Shown here one piece after another: positions 1-5,678 of a DNA stretch of 8,062 nt. The stretch is from the NCBI GenBank assembly GCA_947455845.1, contig CANGQE010000048.1:1-8062 (forward strand). The letters run 5' to 3'. How positions within the stretch are numbered: the stretch's first letter is position 1; each line of letters starts with the position of its first letter. The notes below the pieces were generated by a model, which had not been told where the DNA came from, ran no database searches, and saw only the letters and a program-made list of their open reading frames with translations. Source of the DNA: Rickettsiales bacterium (lineage in GTDB: Bacteria > Pseudomonadota > Alphaproteobacteria > Rickettsiales > UBA1997). Position numbers and translations under genes: made by a program.

Positions 1-1503
1 AATTTCAATTTTGCGGGCTTCGATTTTAGAGAAATTGAGAATGTCATTTAGAATTAAAAGCAAAGCGTCGGCAGAGCGGTAGAGGGTGTTAGCTTGATCG
101 CGCTCTTCCTCTTTTAATGTTTCGGACTCGCGTAGCGCCTGACTCATTCCGATAATGCCGTTCATCGGTGTGCGTAGCTCGTGACTCATGTTGGAGAGAA
201 ATTGACTCTTGGCCACACTGGCAGCCTCGGCACCGTTTTTGGCTTTAATTAATTCATTAACGAAAGGTATAATTTTTTTCCGTCTAAAGAAGTAAATGGT
301 AGAGATGAAGAGAGCGGCAACGCCAATTGATTGACCGACCGAAACTAACAATTGAAAGGCAAATTTCTGCCACGTTCTTTTTTGATTATACCCTGTCAGC
401 ACAGCAATATCATATTCTGGTGACTTTTGGGAATAGGTAAAAACACAATCACCCATTTTGAATCTAAATGGCAAAAAGTCGTTAATGATACCGTTATGAC
501 GTTTAAGTTCTTCTGGCAAAATTTTTTTTGATTGAATGGTTTTTTTATCAAAACTATTGCGGTGGAAATTGGATGAGTTGGCTAAAATGTCTAAATTATT
601 GTCGATGAGAATGTAGCAAATATCTTCATCGCCGAAAACCCAATCAATTTGCCTTTGAATGATTTCGAGGGGGATCTGGGCAATGAAAGTACCGATGGTC
701 TGTAAGTTGTCGTAATCAACGCGCATGGCGGTGGGTAGCATGTCGTAAGAGGCGGTGTTGGAGTTAATGTGGGTGATTTGTCCCACTTTTAAACGCCAGC
801 CGTTTTTTTTTCCAGCTTCAGCAATCGGAAAATATTGCGGTGGATTAATGGCATTTTTTAAGAGGCCTTCTTCGGAAGTGATGGTGATTTTATTGTCGGA
901 GTCGACAAAGCTAATATTAATCCAAGATGAAACGTTTCTCTGCAAAGAATCGCGGTTGAGGGTTTTCTTTAAAACGTTAAAAATTGTCTCTTTGTTACTT
1001 TCTCCCTTCAGGGTTAAAATTTTATCCCCGATGTAATTCAGATAATTATCAACCGAGCTCATTAAAGAAGTTGCCGCCTTTTCCACCACGCCACTTTGGA
1101 ATTTCACTTGCTTGTCAAGATTGATCCAAAAGCCGCGATAAATCATAAAAGCATTGAGCGTGATCCAGCCAAAAACTAATAGTAGTAAAATGTAAGAGAG
1201 AATGGTGTAAGACTGCGCCAAATCCATGCGCTCTTCTTCCATTTTTCTCGGATTATAAATTTTTTTGTAACGCTTGTGGATTTTGCCAAATCTTTTGGAG
1301 TAAGAGGGGTCGGTGTGATTACGCTTAATGATTTTTTTCTGGTAATAATAATTTTTACCAAATGAGCGAATTGCCAGACGGTGAGAAATTTTGTACCACA
1401 GCGAGGTAGTTTTGGACAATATTTTTTTCGTAACTCGGCCTTTGATATTAGAGTGATTTTTTTTGCCAGATCTAGTTGCGGATCTAAATATCATTGGTCG
1501 CAA
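1..1503 (-). CDS. Sensor histidine kinase, Cache-like sensor plus HisKA (C-terminus cut by window edge)
   Basis: This is an inner-membrane two-component kinase: an external signal drives autophosphorylation of a cytoplasmic His. Reading from 1503 leftward gives 501 codons without a stop, so the gene continues past position 1. Residues 1-97 are a very basic Lys/Arg/Tyr-rich cytoplasmic stretch. A membrane segment lies at about 98-122, an extracytoplasmic domain of about 255 residues at 123-378, and a second segment at about 381-406. The sensor ends in a strand pattern (YILIDNNLDILANSS) typical of Cache domains. The HisKA H-box is FLSNMSHELRTPMNGIIG with phospho-acceptor His441; the second HisKA helix runs to the edge. 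The ATPase domain and any receiver domain lie outside, so a hybrid kinase cannot be confirmed. I chose the TTG start at 1503 because an AAAAGGAG lies 7 bases upstream; ATG at 1494 is poorly spaced. It is divergent from the HPt gene at 1759. Confidence 0.9.
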   Translation of the reverse strand, partial: MRPMIFRSATRSGKKNHSNIKGRVTKKILSKTTSLWYKISHRLAIRSFGKNYYYQKKIIKRNHTDPSYSKRFGKIHKRYKKIYNPRKMEEERMDLAQSYTILSYILLLLVFGWITLNAFMIYRGFWINLDKQVKFQSGVVEKAATSLMSSVDNYLNYIGDKILTLKGESNKETIFNVLKKTLNRDSLQRNVSSWINISFVDSDNKITITSEEGLLKNAINPPQYFPIAEAGKKNGWRLKVGQITHINSNTASYDMLPTAMRVDYDNLQTIGTFIAQIPLEIIQRQIDWVFGDEDICYILIDNNLDILANSSNFHRNSFDKKTIQSKKILPEELKRHNGIINDFLPFRFKMGDCVFTYSQKSPEYDIAVLTGYNQKRTWQKFAFQLLVSVGQSIGVAALFISTIYFFRRKKIIPFVNELIKAKNGAEAASVAKSQFLSNMSHELRTPMNGIIGMSQALRESETLKEEERDQANTLYRSADALLLILNDILNFSKIEARKIEI

Positions 1504-1510
1504 GCTGAGT

Positions 1511-1518
1511 CTCCTTTT
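1511..1518 (-). promoter_or_regulatory. Shine-Dalgarno of the histidine kinase
   Basis: On the minus strand this reads AAAAGGAG and ends 7 bases before the TTG at 1503-1501. It is the best ribosome binding site in the window and decides the start: the nearby ATG (1494-1492) would be about 16 bases away, further than usual. The other genes here have weak or no visible Shine-Dalgarno sequences. Confidence 0.7.
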
Positions 1519-1629
1519 GAAACAGGCACTATTTAATATGAGTGTAAGATGAGTAATTGATTGTCTTTCTTGGTGGTAAAGAATCTTTTATTTCTACTCA
1601 GGGTTTAAATATAATTTATCGTTGCGAAG

Positions 1630-1646
1630 TTCTAGGATTGCTAGAA
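1630..1646. promoter_or_regulatory. Small inverted repeat in the kinase/HPt divergent spacer
   Basis: TTCTAG and CTAGAA are perfect inverted half-sites separated by GATTG. The site lies between the divergent kinase and HPt genes, where an operator for a dimeric regulator could sit, but a 6-base match can arise by chance in AT-rich DNA. The rest of the 1519-1758 spacer is AT-rich. I could not pick a convincing -35/-10 pair on either strand. Confidence 0.2.
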
Positions 1647-1758
1647 GTGCTGTCAAACATTTTTTATCTCTATGAATTTTTTTAGACATATTTTAGTTTA
1701 AGGAAACAGAGTAAAACTCGGTCCAAATGTGTTATTAATAATAAATTAAAATAAGTTT

Positions 1759-2118
1759 ATGGAAAGTAATCAAAAACATAAAAGGGCAATTGATGTAGAG
1801 TTTCTAAGAAGCATCATTGACAATGACGCTGAATTTGAAAAAGAGTTGTTCAAGATTTTTTCAGAAAACGCTCATCGCAATATTAGTAAAATGGAAGAAG
1901 CAATTAAAGAGAATGACAATAACTCTTGGTACATGGCATCTCACGCCTTCAAGGGTGCTTCCGCTTCAATTGGTGCATTTGATTTGTCAAAAGTTTTAGA
2001 GCATGCGCAAAAGCATCCTGAAGACAATGCTGAACAAAAAAGTTTAGTGTTGAAAAATGTTAAAGAAGAGCTGCGTTTAGTTCTTGATTTCATCAATGAA
2101 GAATTGCTCGAAAGATAA
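1759..2118 (+). CDS. Stand-alone HPt domain phosphotransfer protein
   Basis: This is a cytoplasmic histidine phosphotransfer protein, which relays phosphate from a kinase or receiver Asp to another receiver Asp. Its 119 residues are essentially one HPt four-helix bundle. The signature is SHAFKGASASIGA at residues 61-73, matching the family pattern H-x-(L/F)-K-G-x5-G, with phospho-acceptor His62. The helices before (about 12-52) and after (about 74-118) are charged and helical in character, and there is no second domain, signal peptide or membrane segment. No clear Shine-Dalgarno precedes the ATG; the leader is A/T-rich. The next gene leftward is a divergently transcribed histidine kinase, so the two plausibly act in one phosphorelay, though partner receivers are not in view. 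A strong terminator follows 30 bases after the stop, so the gene appears monocistronic. Confidence 0.88.
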   Translation: MESNQKHKRAIDVEFLRSIIDNDAEFEKELFKIFSENAHRNISKMEEAIKENDNNSWYMASHAFKGASASIGAFDLSKVLEHAQKHPEDNAEQKSLVLKNVKEELRLVLDFINEELLER

Positions 2119-2148
2119 TTTTCTACCCTTGATTGTTAGATTAAATGG

Positions 2149-2182
2149 CGACCATATTTTTTAATATGGTCGTTATTTTTTT
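2149..2182 (+). terminator. Rho-independent terminator of the HPt gene
   Basis: A perfect 10-bp stem (CGACCATATT at 2149-2158 with AATATGGTCG at 2163-2172) closes a TTTT loop and is followed by TTATTTTTTT. It lies 30 bases past the HPt stop codon, the classic intrinsic terminator arrangement. Confidence 0.85.
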
Positions 2183-2188
2183 ACCAGA

Positions 2189-2294
2189 AACCCTCTGGTC
2201 GAGCGGAGTCGAGACCTACCCAAAGTTTACGCTCAATGTCTTAAAAGCGGTAGCCAACATTAGGTAGGTCTCGACGCAGCGAAACCAGCGGGTT
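2189..2294. repeat. 106-bp inverted-repeat element, copy 1
   Basis: This is a MITE-like element with inverted-repeat ends and a distinct core. An inner stem of 13 perfect base pairs joins 2208-2220 (GTCGAGACCTACC) to 2263-2275. The outer parts of the arms still resemble each other (CCCTCTGGT on the left, ACCAGCGGG on the right), but the left arm has diverged. Aligned by hand with the copy at 3539-3644, it has the same length, the same orientation and 93 of 106 identical bases. The 42-base core (2221-2262) differs at only three positions. It lies between the HPt terminator and the flavoprotein start and encodes no recognisable protein. Confidence 0.85.
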
Positions 2295-2333
2295 GCGTTA
2301 GGTATTGTATTGTTACTACCAACCAACCAAATC

Positions 2334-3512
2334 ATGCCATCCTTCGACACAATAATTATCGGTGCCGGTGCCGCCGGCTTAATGTGCGCCGCAACAGCTG
2401 GTCAACGTGGCCGCAAAGTTTTGCTCATTGACCACGCCAAATCCGTCGGCGAAAAAATCCGCATTTCCGGTGGTGGCAGATGCAACTTCACTAATCTTTA
2501 CACCACGCCCAAAAATTTCATTTCCAACAATCCCCATTTTTGTGTTTCTGCTTTGCAGCGCTTCACTCAAAGTGACTTCATCTCTTTAGTAAAAAAACAC
2601 CAAATTGCCTTTCACGAAAAAACTTTGGGACAGCTTTTTTGCGACATTTCCTCGCGCCAAATTGTCGAAATGTTGCTCAAAGAATGCGCCGACGGCAATG
2701 TTGAAATTCGTCTTGAAACCAAGGCCGGCGCAATCAGAAAATTAGAAAATTCCTTTGAGGTAGAAATTGGTGGCGAGATCATCCAATGCCAATCTTTGGT
2801 GATTGCCAGCGGCGGTCTTTCAATTCCAAAAATGGGTGCAAGCGGCTTCGGCTACGATGTGGCCCGCCAATTTGGTTTAAAAATCATTGAGCCCAAAGCG
2901 GCGCTAGTGCCATTTACTTTGAATGAAGAAATTCTCGCTGAAACCAAAAATCTCTCCGGTGTTGCGGTTGATGCCATTGTCTCTTGTGGCAAAATAAATT
3001 TTCGCGAAGCTTTGCTTTTTACCCATCGCGGACTCAGTGGTCCCGCTATTTTACAGATTTCATCTTACTGGAAAAAAGGTGAAAAAATTTTAATAAATTT
3101 AGCGCCTGAAGTTAATGTTTTAGAAAAATTGCAGGAAGAAAAAAGATCGAGACCTAAACAAGAATTACAAAATTTCCTCGCCACATTTTTACCCAAAAGT
3201 CTGGCTAATTACTTGGCGCAAAAAAGCGGATTTAGCGGAAATTTGGCCGATCTTTCTAATCAAAAACTAAAAGAAATTGCCGCGATGGTAAACGCTTGGG
3301 CCGTTGTTCCAAATGGCACCGAAGGATTTGCTAAAGCTGAAGTAACTTTGGGTGGTGTTGATACTGACGAAATTTCTTCCAAAACTTTCGCAGCTAAAAA
3401 GGAGTCAAATTTATTTTTTATTGGTGAAGTTCTGGATGTGACGGGTTGGTTGGGTGGTTTTAATTTTCAATGGGCTTGGGCATCGGGTAAGGCTGCGGGG
3501 GAGGGGGTTTAG
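2334..3512 (+). CDS. HI0933/YhiN-family NAD(P)/FAD-dependent oxidoreductase
   Basis: This is a cytoplasmic flavoprotein of the widespread HI0933-like (BaiN/YhiN) family, whose cellular substrate is generally unknown. The FAD-binding Rossmann motif IIIGAGAAG is at residues 7-15 (G10, G12, G15), with the acidic end of the second strand at D33. The family signature GEKIRISGGGRCNFTN follows at 39-54. The C-terminal FAD-contacting block runs from about 360 to the end: FIGEVLDVTGWLGGFNFQWA, then WASGKAAG. From ATG at 2334 the protein has 392 residues, usual for the family and seemingly intact. An in-frame TTG at 2310 would add eight residues; I prefer the ATG because MPSFDTIIIGAG begins just before the first strand. 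Neither start has a visible Shine-Dalgarno. Two copies of a 106-bp repeat flank the gene, and it converges on exoD. Confidence 0.9.
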   Translation: MPSFDTIIIGAGAAGLMCAATAGQRGRKVLLIDHAKSVGEKIRISGGGRCNFTNLYTTPKNFISNNPHFCVSALQRFTQSDFISLVKKHQIAFHEKTLGQLFCDISSRQIVEMLLKECADGNVEIRLETKAGAIRKLENSFEVEIGGEIIQCQSLVIASGGLSIPKMGASGFGYDVARQFGLKIIEPKAALVPFTLNEEILAETKNLSGVAVDAIVSCGKINFREALLFTHRGLSGPAILQISSYWKKGEKILINLAPEVNVLEKLQEEKRSRPKQELQNFLATFLPKSLANYLAQKSGFSGNLADLSNQKLKEIAAMVNAWAVVPNGTEGFAKAEVTLGGVDTDEISSKTFAAKKESNLFFIGEVLDVTGWLGGFNFQWAWASGKAAGEGV

Positions 3513-3531
3513 TTATTTACTTCTGTTAAAT

Positions 3532-3651
3532 AAATCACAACCCGCTGGTTTCGTTGCGTCGAGACCTACCCAAAGTTTACGCTCAATTTCTTAAGCGCGG
3601 TAGCCAACATTAGACAGGTCTCGAGGCAGCGAAACCAGCGGGTTGTGATTT
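3532..3651. repeat. Inverted-repeat element, copy 2, in the convergent spacer
   Basis: The better preserved copy: arms 3533-3567 and 3616-3650 pair at 33 of 35 positions around a 48-base loop. The part equivalent to copy 1 is 3539-3644. The loop shares 39 of 42 bases with copy 1, which is notable because loops of simple palindromes usually drift faster than stems. It fills almost the whole space between the convergent flavoprotein gene (stop at 3512) and exoD (stop at 3662). It could therefore act as a bidirectional transcription terminator, although no long T-run follows the stem on either strand. Confidence 0.88.
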
Positions 3652-3661
3652 TAGAGAAATT

Positions 3662-4276
3662 CTAACCAAAAAATAAATGCTTCAAATAATAAATCGCCTC
3701 AACTCCAAGCATTACGGCAGCTACTGAAATAGCGATTCCGGAGGCACCAACAATGATTCCTAAGATTATTATTAAGCCGTCTTTTCCCAACATTCCGAAA
3801 GAAATAATTAATACGCCGAGGCCGGGAATGAAGTTGGAAAGAGGCATTGGTAGAAATACGAAGCCGGAAAAAATCAAGGTAAAAATTCCGATTATTCTTT
3901 CTGCACCGGCCGTGGTCATAAAATTTAAGCGGGGCCGTAAGATTCTTTCAACTTGGCGAATGTAAGGCGCTGATTTTTTCACCAACATGGCTACTACCGA
4001 TCTTTTGACCGAGAGGTTAGAGAATCTTTTAGGTAATTTTGGGGCTGAATATCCGGCAACTATTTGCAAAGAAAAAATTACTAGCGGCAATGAGATAATA
4101 CTAGGGAAGGGAGGTGGTAGAGGAATGATCAGACCAAAAGAGAAAATCATCATCGCTAAGCCAAAGCCAATGCCTTGCATGGCGTCTACCAAGTCGCGAA
4201 TTGGAATACGGTCAGCTGAAGATTTATTGACTACATCTTCAATAACCTGAGTTGTGATAATTTTATATTGATCCAC
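3662..4276 (-). CDS. exoD: ExoD-family inner-membrane protein
   Basis: This is an integral membrane protein of the ExoD family, named for a Sinorhizobium gene needed for normal exopolysaccharide production; the biochemical function of the family is not settled. It has 204 residues, about normal. After a cytoplasmic N-terminus come two similar halves. The first has a hydrophobic region at about 36-75 with the Pro-rich turn PLPPPFPS (52-59). A charged linker at 79-117 includes RQVERILRPRL. The second half has hydrophobic stretches at about 128-163 with the matching turn PMPLSNFIPG (143-152), then KDG and a last hydrophobic region at about 167-195. The start is GTG, overlapping the tatA stop by one base (TAGTG), so translation is probably coupled to tatA. 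Confidence 0.85.
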   Translation of the reverse strand: MDQYKIITTQVIEDVVNKSSADRIPIRDLVDAMQGIGFGLAMMIFSFGLIIPLPPPFPSIISLPLVIFSLQIVAGYSAPKLPKRFSNLSVKRSVVAMLVKKSAPYIRQVERILRPRLNFMTTAGAERIIGIFTLIFSGFVFLPMPLSNFIPGLGVLIISFGMLGKDGLIIILGIIVGASGIAISVAAVMLGVEAIYYLKHLFFG

Positions 4277-4479
4277 TAAGCTGAGTTTTCGTCGGAGTTT
4301 TTGTTAGAGATATTTTTAGTTTCAGATGGTGGAGTAACCTTTTCTTCGTCTTTCAAGCCTTTCTTTAAGCCTTTAACTCCTTTGCCAATGTCGCTCATTA
4401 CTTGCGGCAATTTTCCGGCACCGAAAAGTACAAAAACTATTACTAGAATTAATAATAATTCACCCATTCCTAAAGACAT
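4276..4479 (-). CDS. tatA: Sec-independent (twin-arginine) translocase subunit TatA
   Basis: TatA is the pore-forming small subunit of the Tat system, which exports folded proteins carrying twin-arginine signals across the inner membrane. The 67-residue protein shows the full family layout. A short N-terminus is followed by a single membrane helix (about 7-20), then the hinge motif FGAGKLP (residues 19-25), an amphipathic helix (about 26-45, SDIGKGVKGLKKGLKD) and a polar disordered tail. The short length and the Gly/Lys-rich amphipathic helix favour TatA over TatB. GGGG, 5-8 bases before the ATG, may serve as a weak ribosome binding site. No tatB or tatC follows; the partner here is an ExoD-family gene overlapping its stop by one base. 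tatBC must lie elsewhere if the system works. Confidence 0.92.
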   Translation of the reverse strand: MSLGMGELLLILVIVFVLFGAGKLPQVMSDIGKGVKGLKKGLKDEEKVTPPSETKNISNKNSDENSA

Positions 4480-4496
4480 TTAGACCCCGTTTTTTT

Positions 4497-4591
4497 GAAT
4501 TAAGAAGTGAGAATTAAGAATTAAGAATTTTTTTAAGGAGAGTATGAAGCTAATCTTTAGCTCCCAATTCTTAATTCTTACTTCTTAATTC
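4497..4591. repeat. Inverted repeat of GAATTAA-type heptamers
   Basis: Arms 4497-4522 and 4566-4591 pair at 25 of 26 positions; the exception would be a G-U pair in plus-strand RNA. The arms are built mainly of 7-base units (GAATTAA, GAAGTGA, GAATTAA, GAATTAA), so the stem is periodic. The 43-base loop contains a smaller inverted repeat, AGCTA/TAGCT (4548-4560). The element fills most of the 130-base gap between the end of thyX and the start of tatA, both on the minus strand. It could attenuate or insulate read-through from thyX into tatA-exoD, but this is not shown by the sequence. Confidence 0.75.
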
Positions 4592-4609
4592 TTAATTTTT
4601 TCAACCGTT

Positions 4610-5548
4610 TTATATTTTTAAAATCTTCTCCAACTCTCCCCATTCGCGAACCGAAAGGCCGCTATTTTCTTGAGTAACTTTTTCACCTTGGAGCATTTTT
4701 TTAACCACTTCAAGCGCTGGTCCGGAAAGGTTTTGGCCGTCTTTGTGATGCTTAATGAAAGCTTCGAAACAATGAGGTACCCATTTCTTTACAATATCAA
4801 GCATTGCTTGCGCGTAAACCCGAATTTCATATTGAGCGTGAGGATCAGCGCGCAGGTTTAGAAAGTGCAAAAGATTGTGTAGATCAATTTTCCAATACCA
4901 CTGCGTGTAGCAGCTTAAAGGTAGATTCATGCGGGCTAATTCGCGAGCTAGGCCTTCTTTATTTTCGTCAGCAACATTACCATTTTCATCTTGGTTAATC
5001 ATTTCAAGGTAATGCTCGTAGGACTTCAGCGAATCTTGCTTGAGAATTTCCAAAACCCGTTTTTGCTCAACGGCATTTAGAACCGATGATTCATCGCGTC
5101 CTTGATGATTAATTTTTGATTGAGCTGATAAGTTTTCGGCGCGCGGAACGTAAAATTCATCCTCAACAATTGAGTAGCGCGCAGAATATTCATTTACGGA
5201 AGCGGTGCGGTGCCTGATCCATTGGCGGGCCACGAAAATTGGCAGCTTAATGTGAAATTTAATTTCACACATTTCGAGTGGCGTAGTGTGACGATGGGCG
5301 ATTAAATAGTTAATCAAAGCCTTGTCAGCATTAACCTTCTTAGTGCCTTGGCCGTAAGAAACGCGCGCTGCTTGCACAACGGAAGCGTCATTTCCCATGT
5401 AATCAACCACGCGCACAAAGCCGTGATCTAATACTTCAAAAGGTTGGTACAGAATTTCTTCAAGTTCGGGAGAAACTGGTCTAAGAGTTTGATTTGACTG
5501 AGTGCGCAGCGAATTTATTTCTTCAAGCTGCTCTTTTTTTATTACCAT
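4610..5548 (-). CDS. thyX: FAD-dependent thymidylate synthase ThyX
   Basis: ThyX methylates dUMP to dTMP using methylenetetrahydrofolate as carbon donor, NADPH as reductant and FAD as cofactor; it is unrelated to ThyA. The diagnostic ThyX motif RHRx7S is present as RHRTASVNEYS (R112, H113, R114, S122). It is preceded by the conserved block HRHTTPLEMCEIKFHIKLP (85-103) and followed by SARYS. The C-terminal half holds the well-conserved WYWKIDLHNLLHFLNLR and AQYEIRVYAQAM segments. At 312 residues it is slightly longer than close relatives (about 290-300). The excess is an N-terminal extension of about 25 residues before PELEEILYQPF, so a later start is possible, although no better codon with a ribosome binding site is evident. 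The sequence strongly resembles alphaproteobacterial, including Rickettsia, ThyX. The gene is divergent from uvrC. Confidence 0.96.
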   Translation of the reverse strand: MVIKKEQLEEINSLRTQSNQTLRPVSPELEEILYQPFEVLDHGFVRVVDYMGNDASVVQAARVSYGQGTKKVNADKALINYLIAHRHTTPLEMCEIKFHIKLPIFVARQWIRHRTASVNEYSARYSIVEDEFYVPRAENLSAQSKINHQGRDESSVLNAVEQKRVLEILKQDSLKSYEHYLEMINQDENGNVADENKEGLARELARMNLPLSCYTQWYWKIDLHNLLHFLNLRADPHAQYEIRVYAQAMLDIVKKWVPHCFEAFIKHHKDGQNLSGPALEVVKKMLQGEKVTQENSGLSVREWGELEKILKI

Positions 5549-5608
5549 GTTTTGGGGAGTTAGGAAGTTGCATTGAAAATTTTAAAAAAAATCTAAACAA
5601 GACTTTAG

Positions 5609-5672
5609 CAATTATCAATTATCAATTAACAATTAACAATTAGTACCTCACTGTTAATTGCTAATTGTTAAC
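5609..5672. repeat. Inverted repeat of CAATTAA-type heptamers
   Basis: Five 7-base units run in tandem (CAATTAT twice, CAATTAA twice, CAATTAG; 5609-5643). After a heptamer-length gap, three units on the opposite strand follow (TGTTAAT, TGCTAAT, TGTTAAC; 5652-5672). The best stem pairs 5626-5642 with 5655-5671 at 16 of 17 positions. The element lies in the divergent thyX/uvrC spacer and ends only 6 bases before the uvrC start codon, so a transcript beginning left of it would hide the uvrC start next to a hairpin. The rest of the spacer (5549-5608) is AT-rich, and I could not assign a clear promoter. Confidence 0.75.
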
Positions 5673-5678
5673 TGACCA

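Noticed and set aside
755..1361. Short frames inside the kinase region on both strands
   Set aside because: They overlap the continuous kinase frame, which shows clear Cache-like and HisKA features; these are shadow frames.
2310..2333. TTG at 2310 as the flavoprotein start
   Set aside because: The eight added residues have no Shine-Dalgarno and begin just after the repeat; the ATG at 2334 fits the usual short lead-in to the FAD motif.
2189..3651. Composite transposon carrying the flavoprotein gene
   Set aside because: There is no transposase or target-site duplication, and the cargo looks like an ordinary chromosomal gene; two independent insertions explain the arrangement as well.
5549..5608. 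Promoters for thyX and uvrC in the AT-rich divergent spacer
   Set aside because: Many TAAAAT-like words exist, but no -35/-10 pair had proper spacing, so no promoter is called.
5609..5672. Heptamer array as a CRISPR
   Set aside because: The repeats are 7 bases with no spacers and there are no cas genes.
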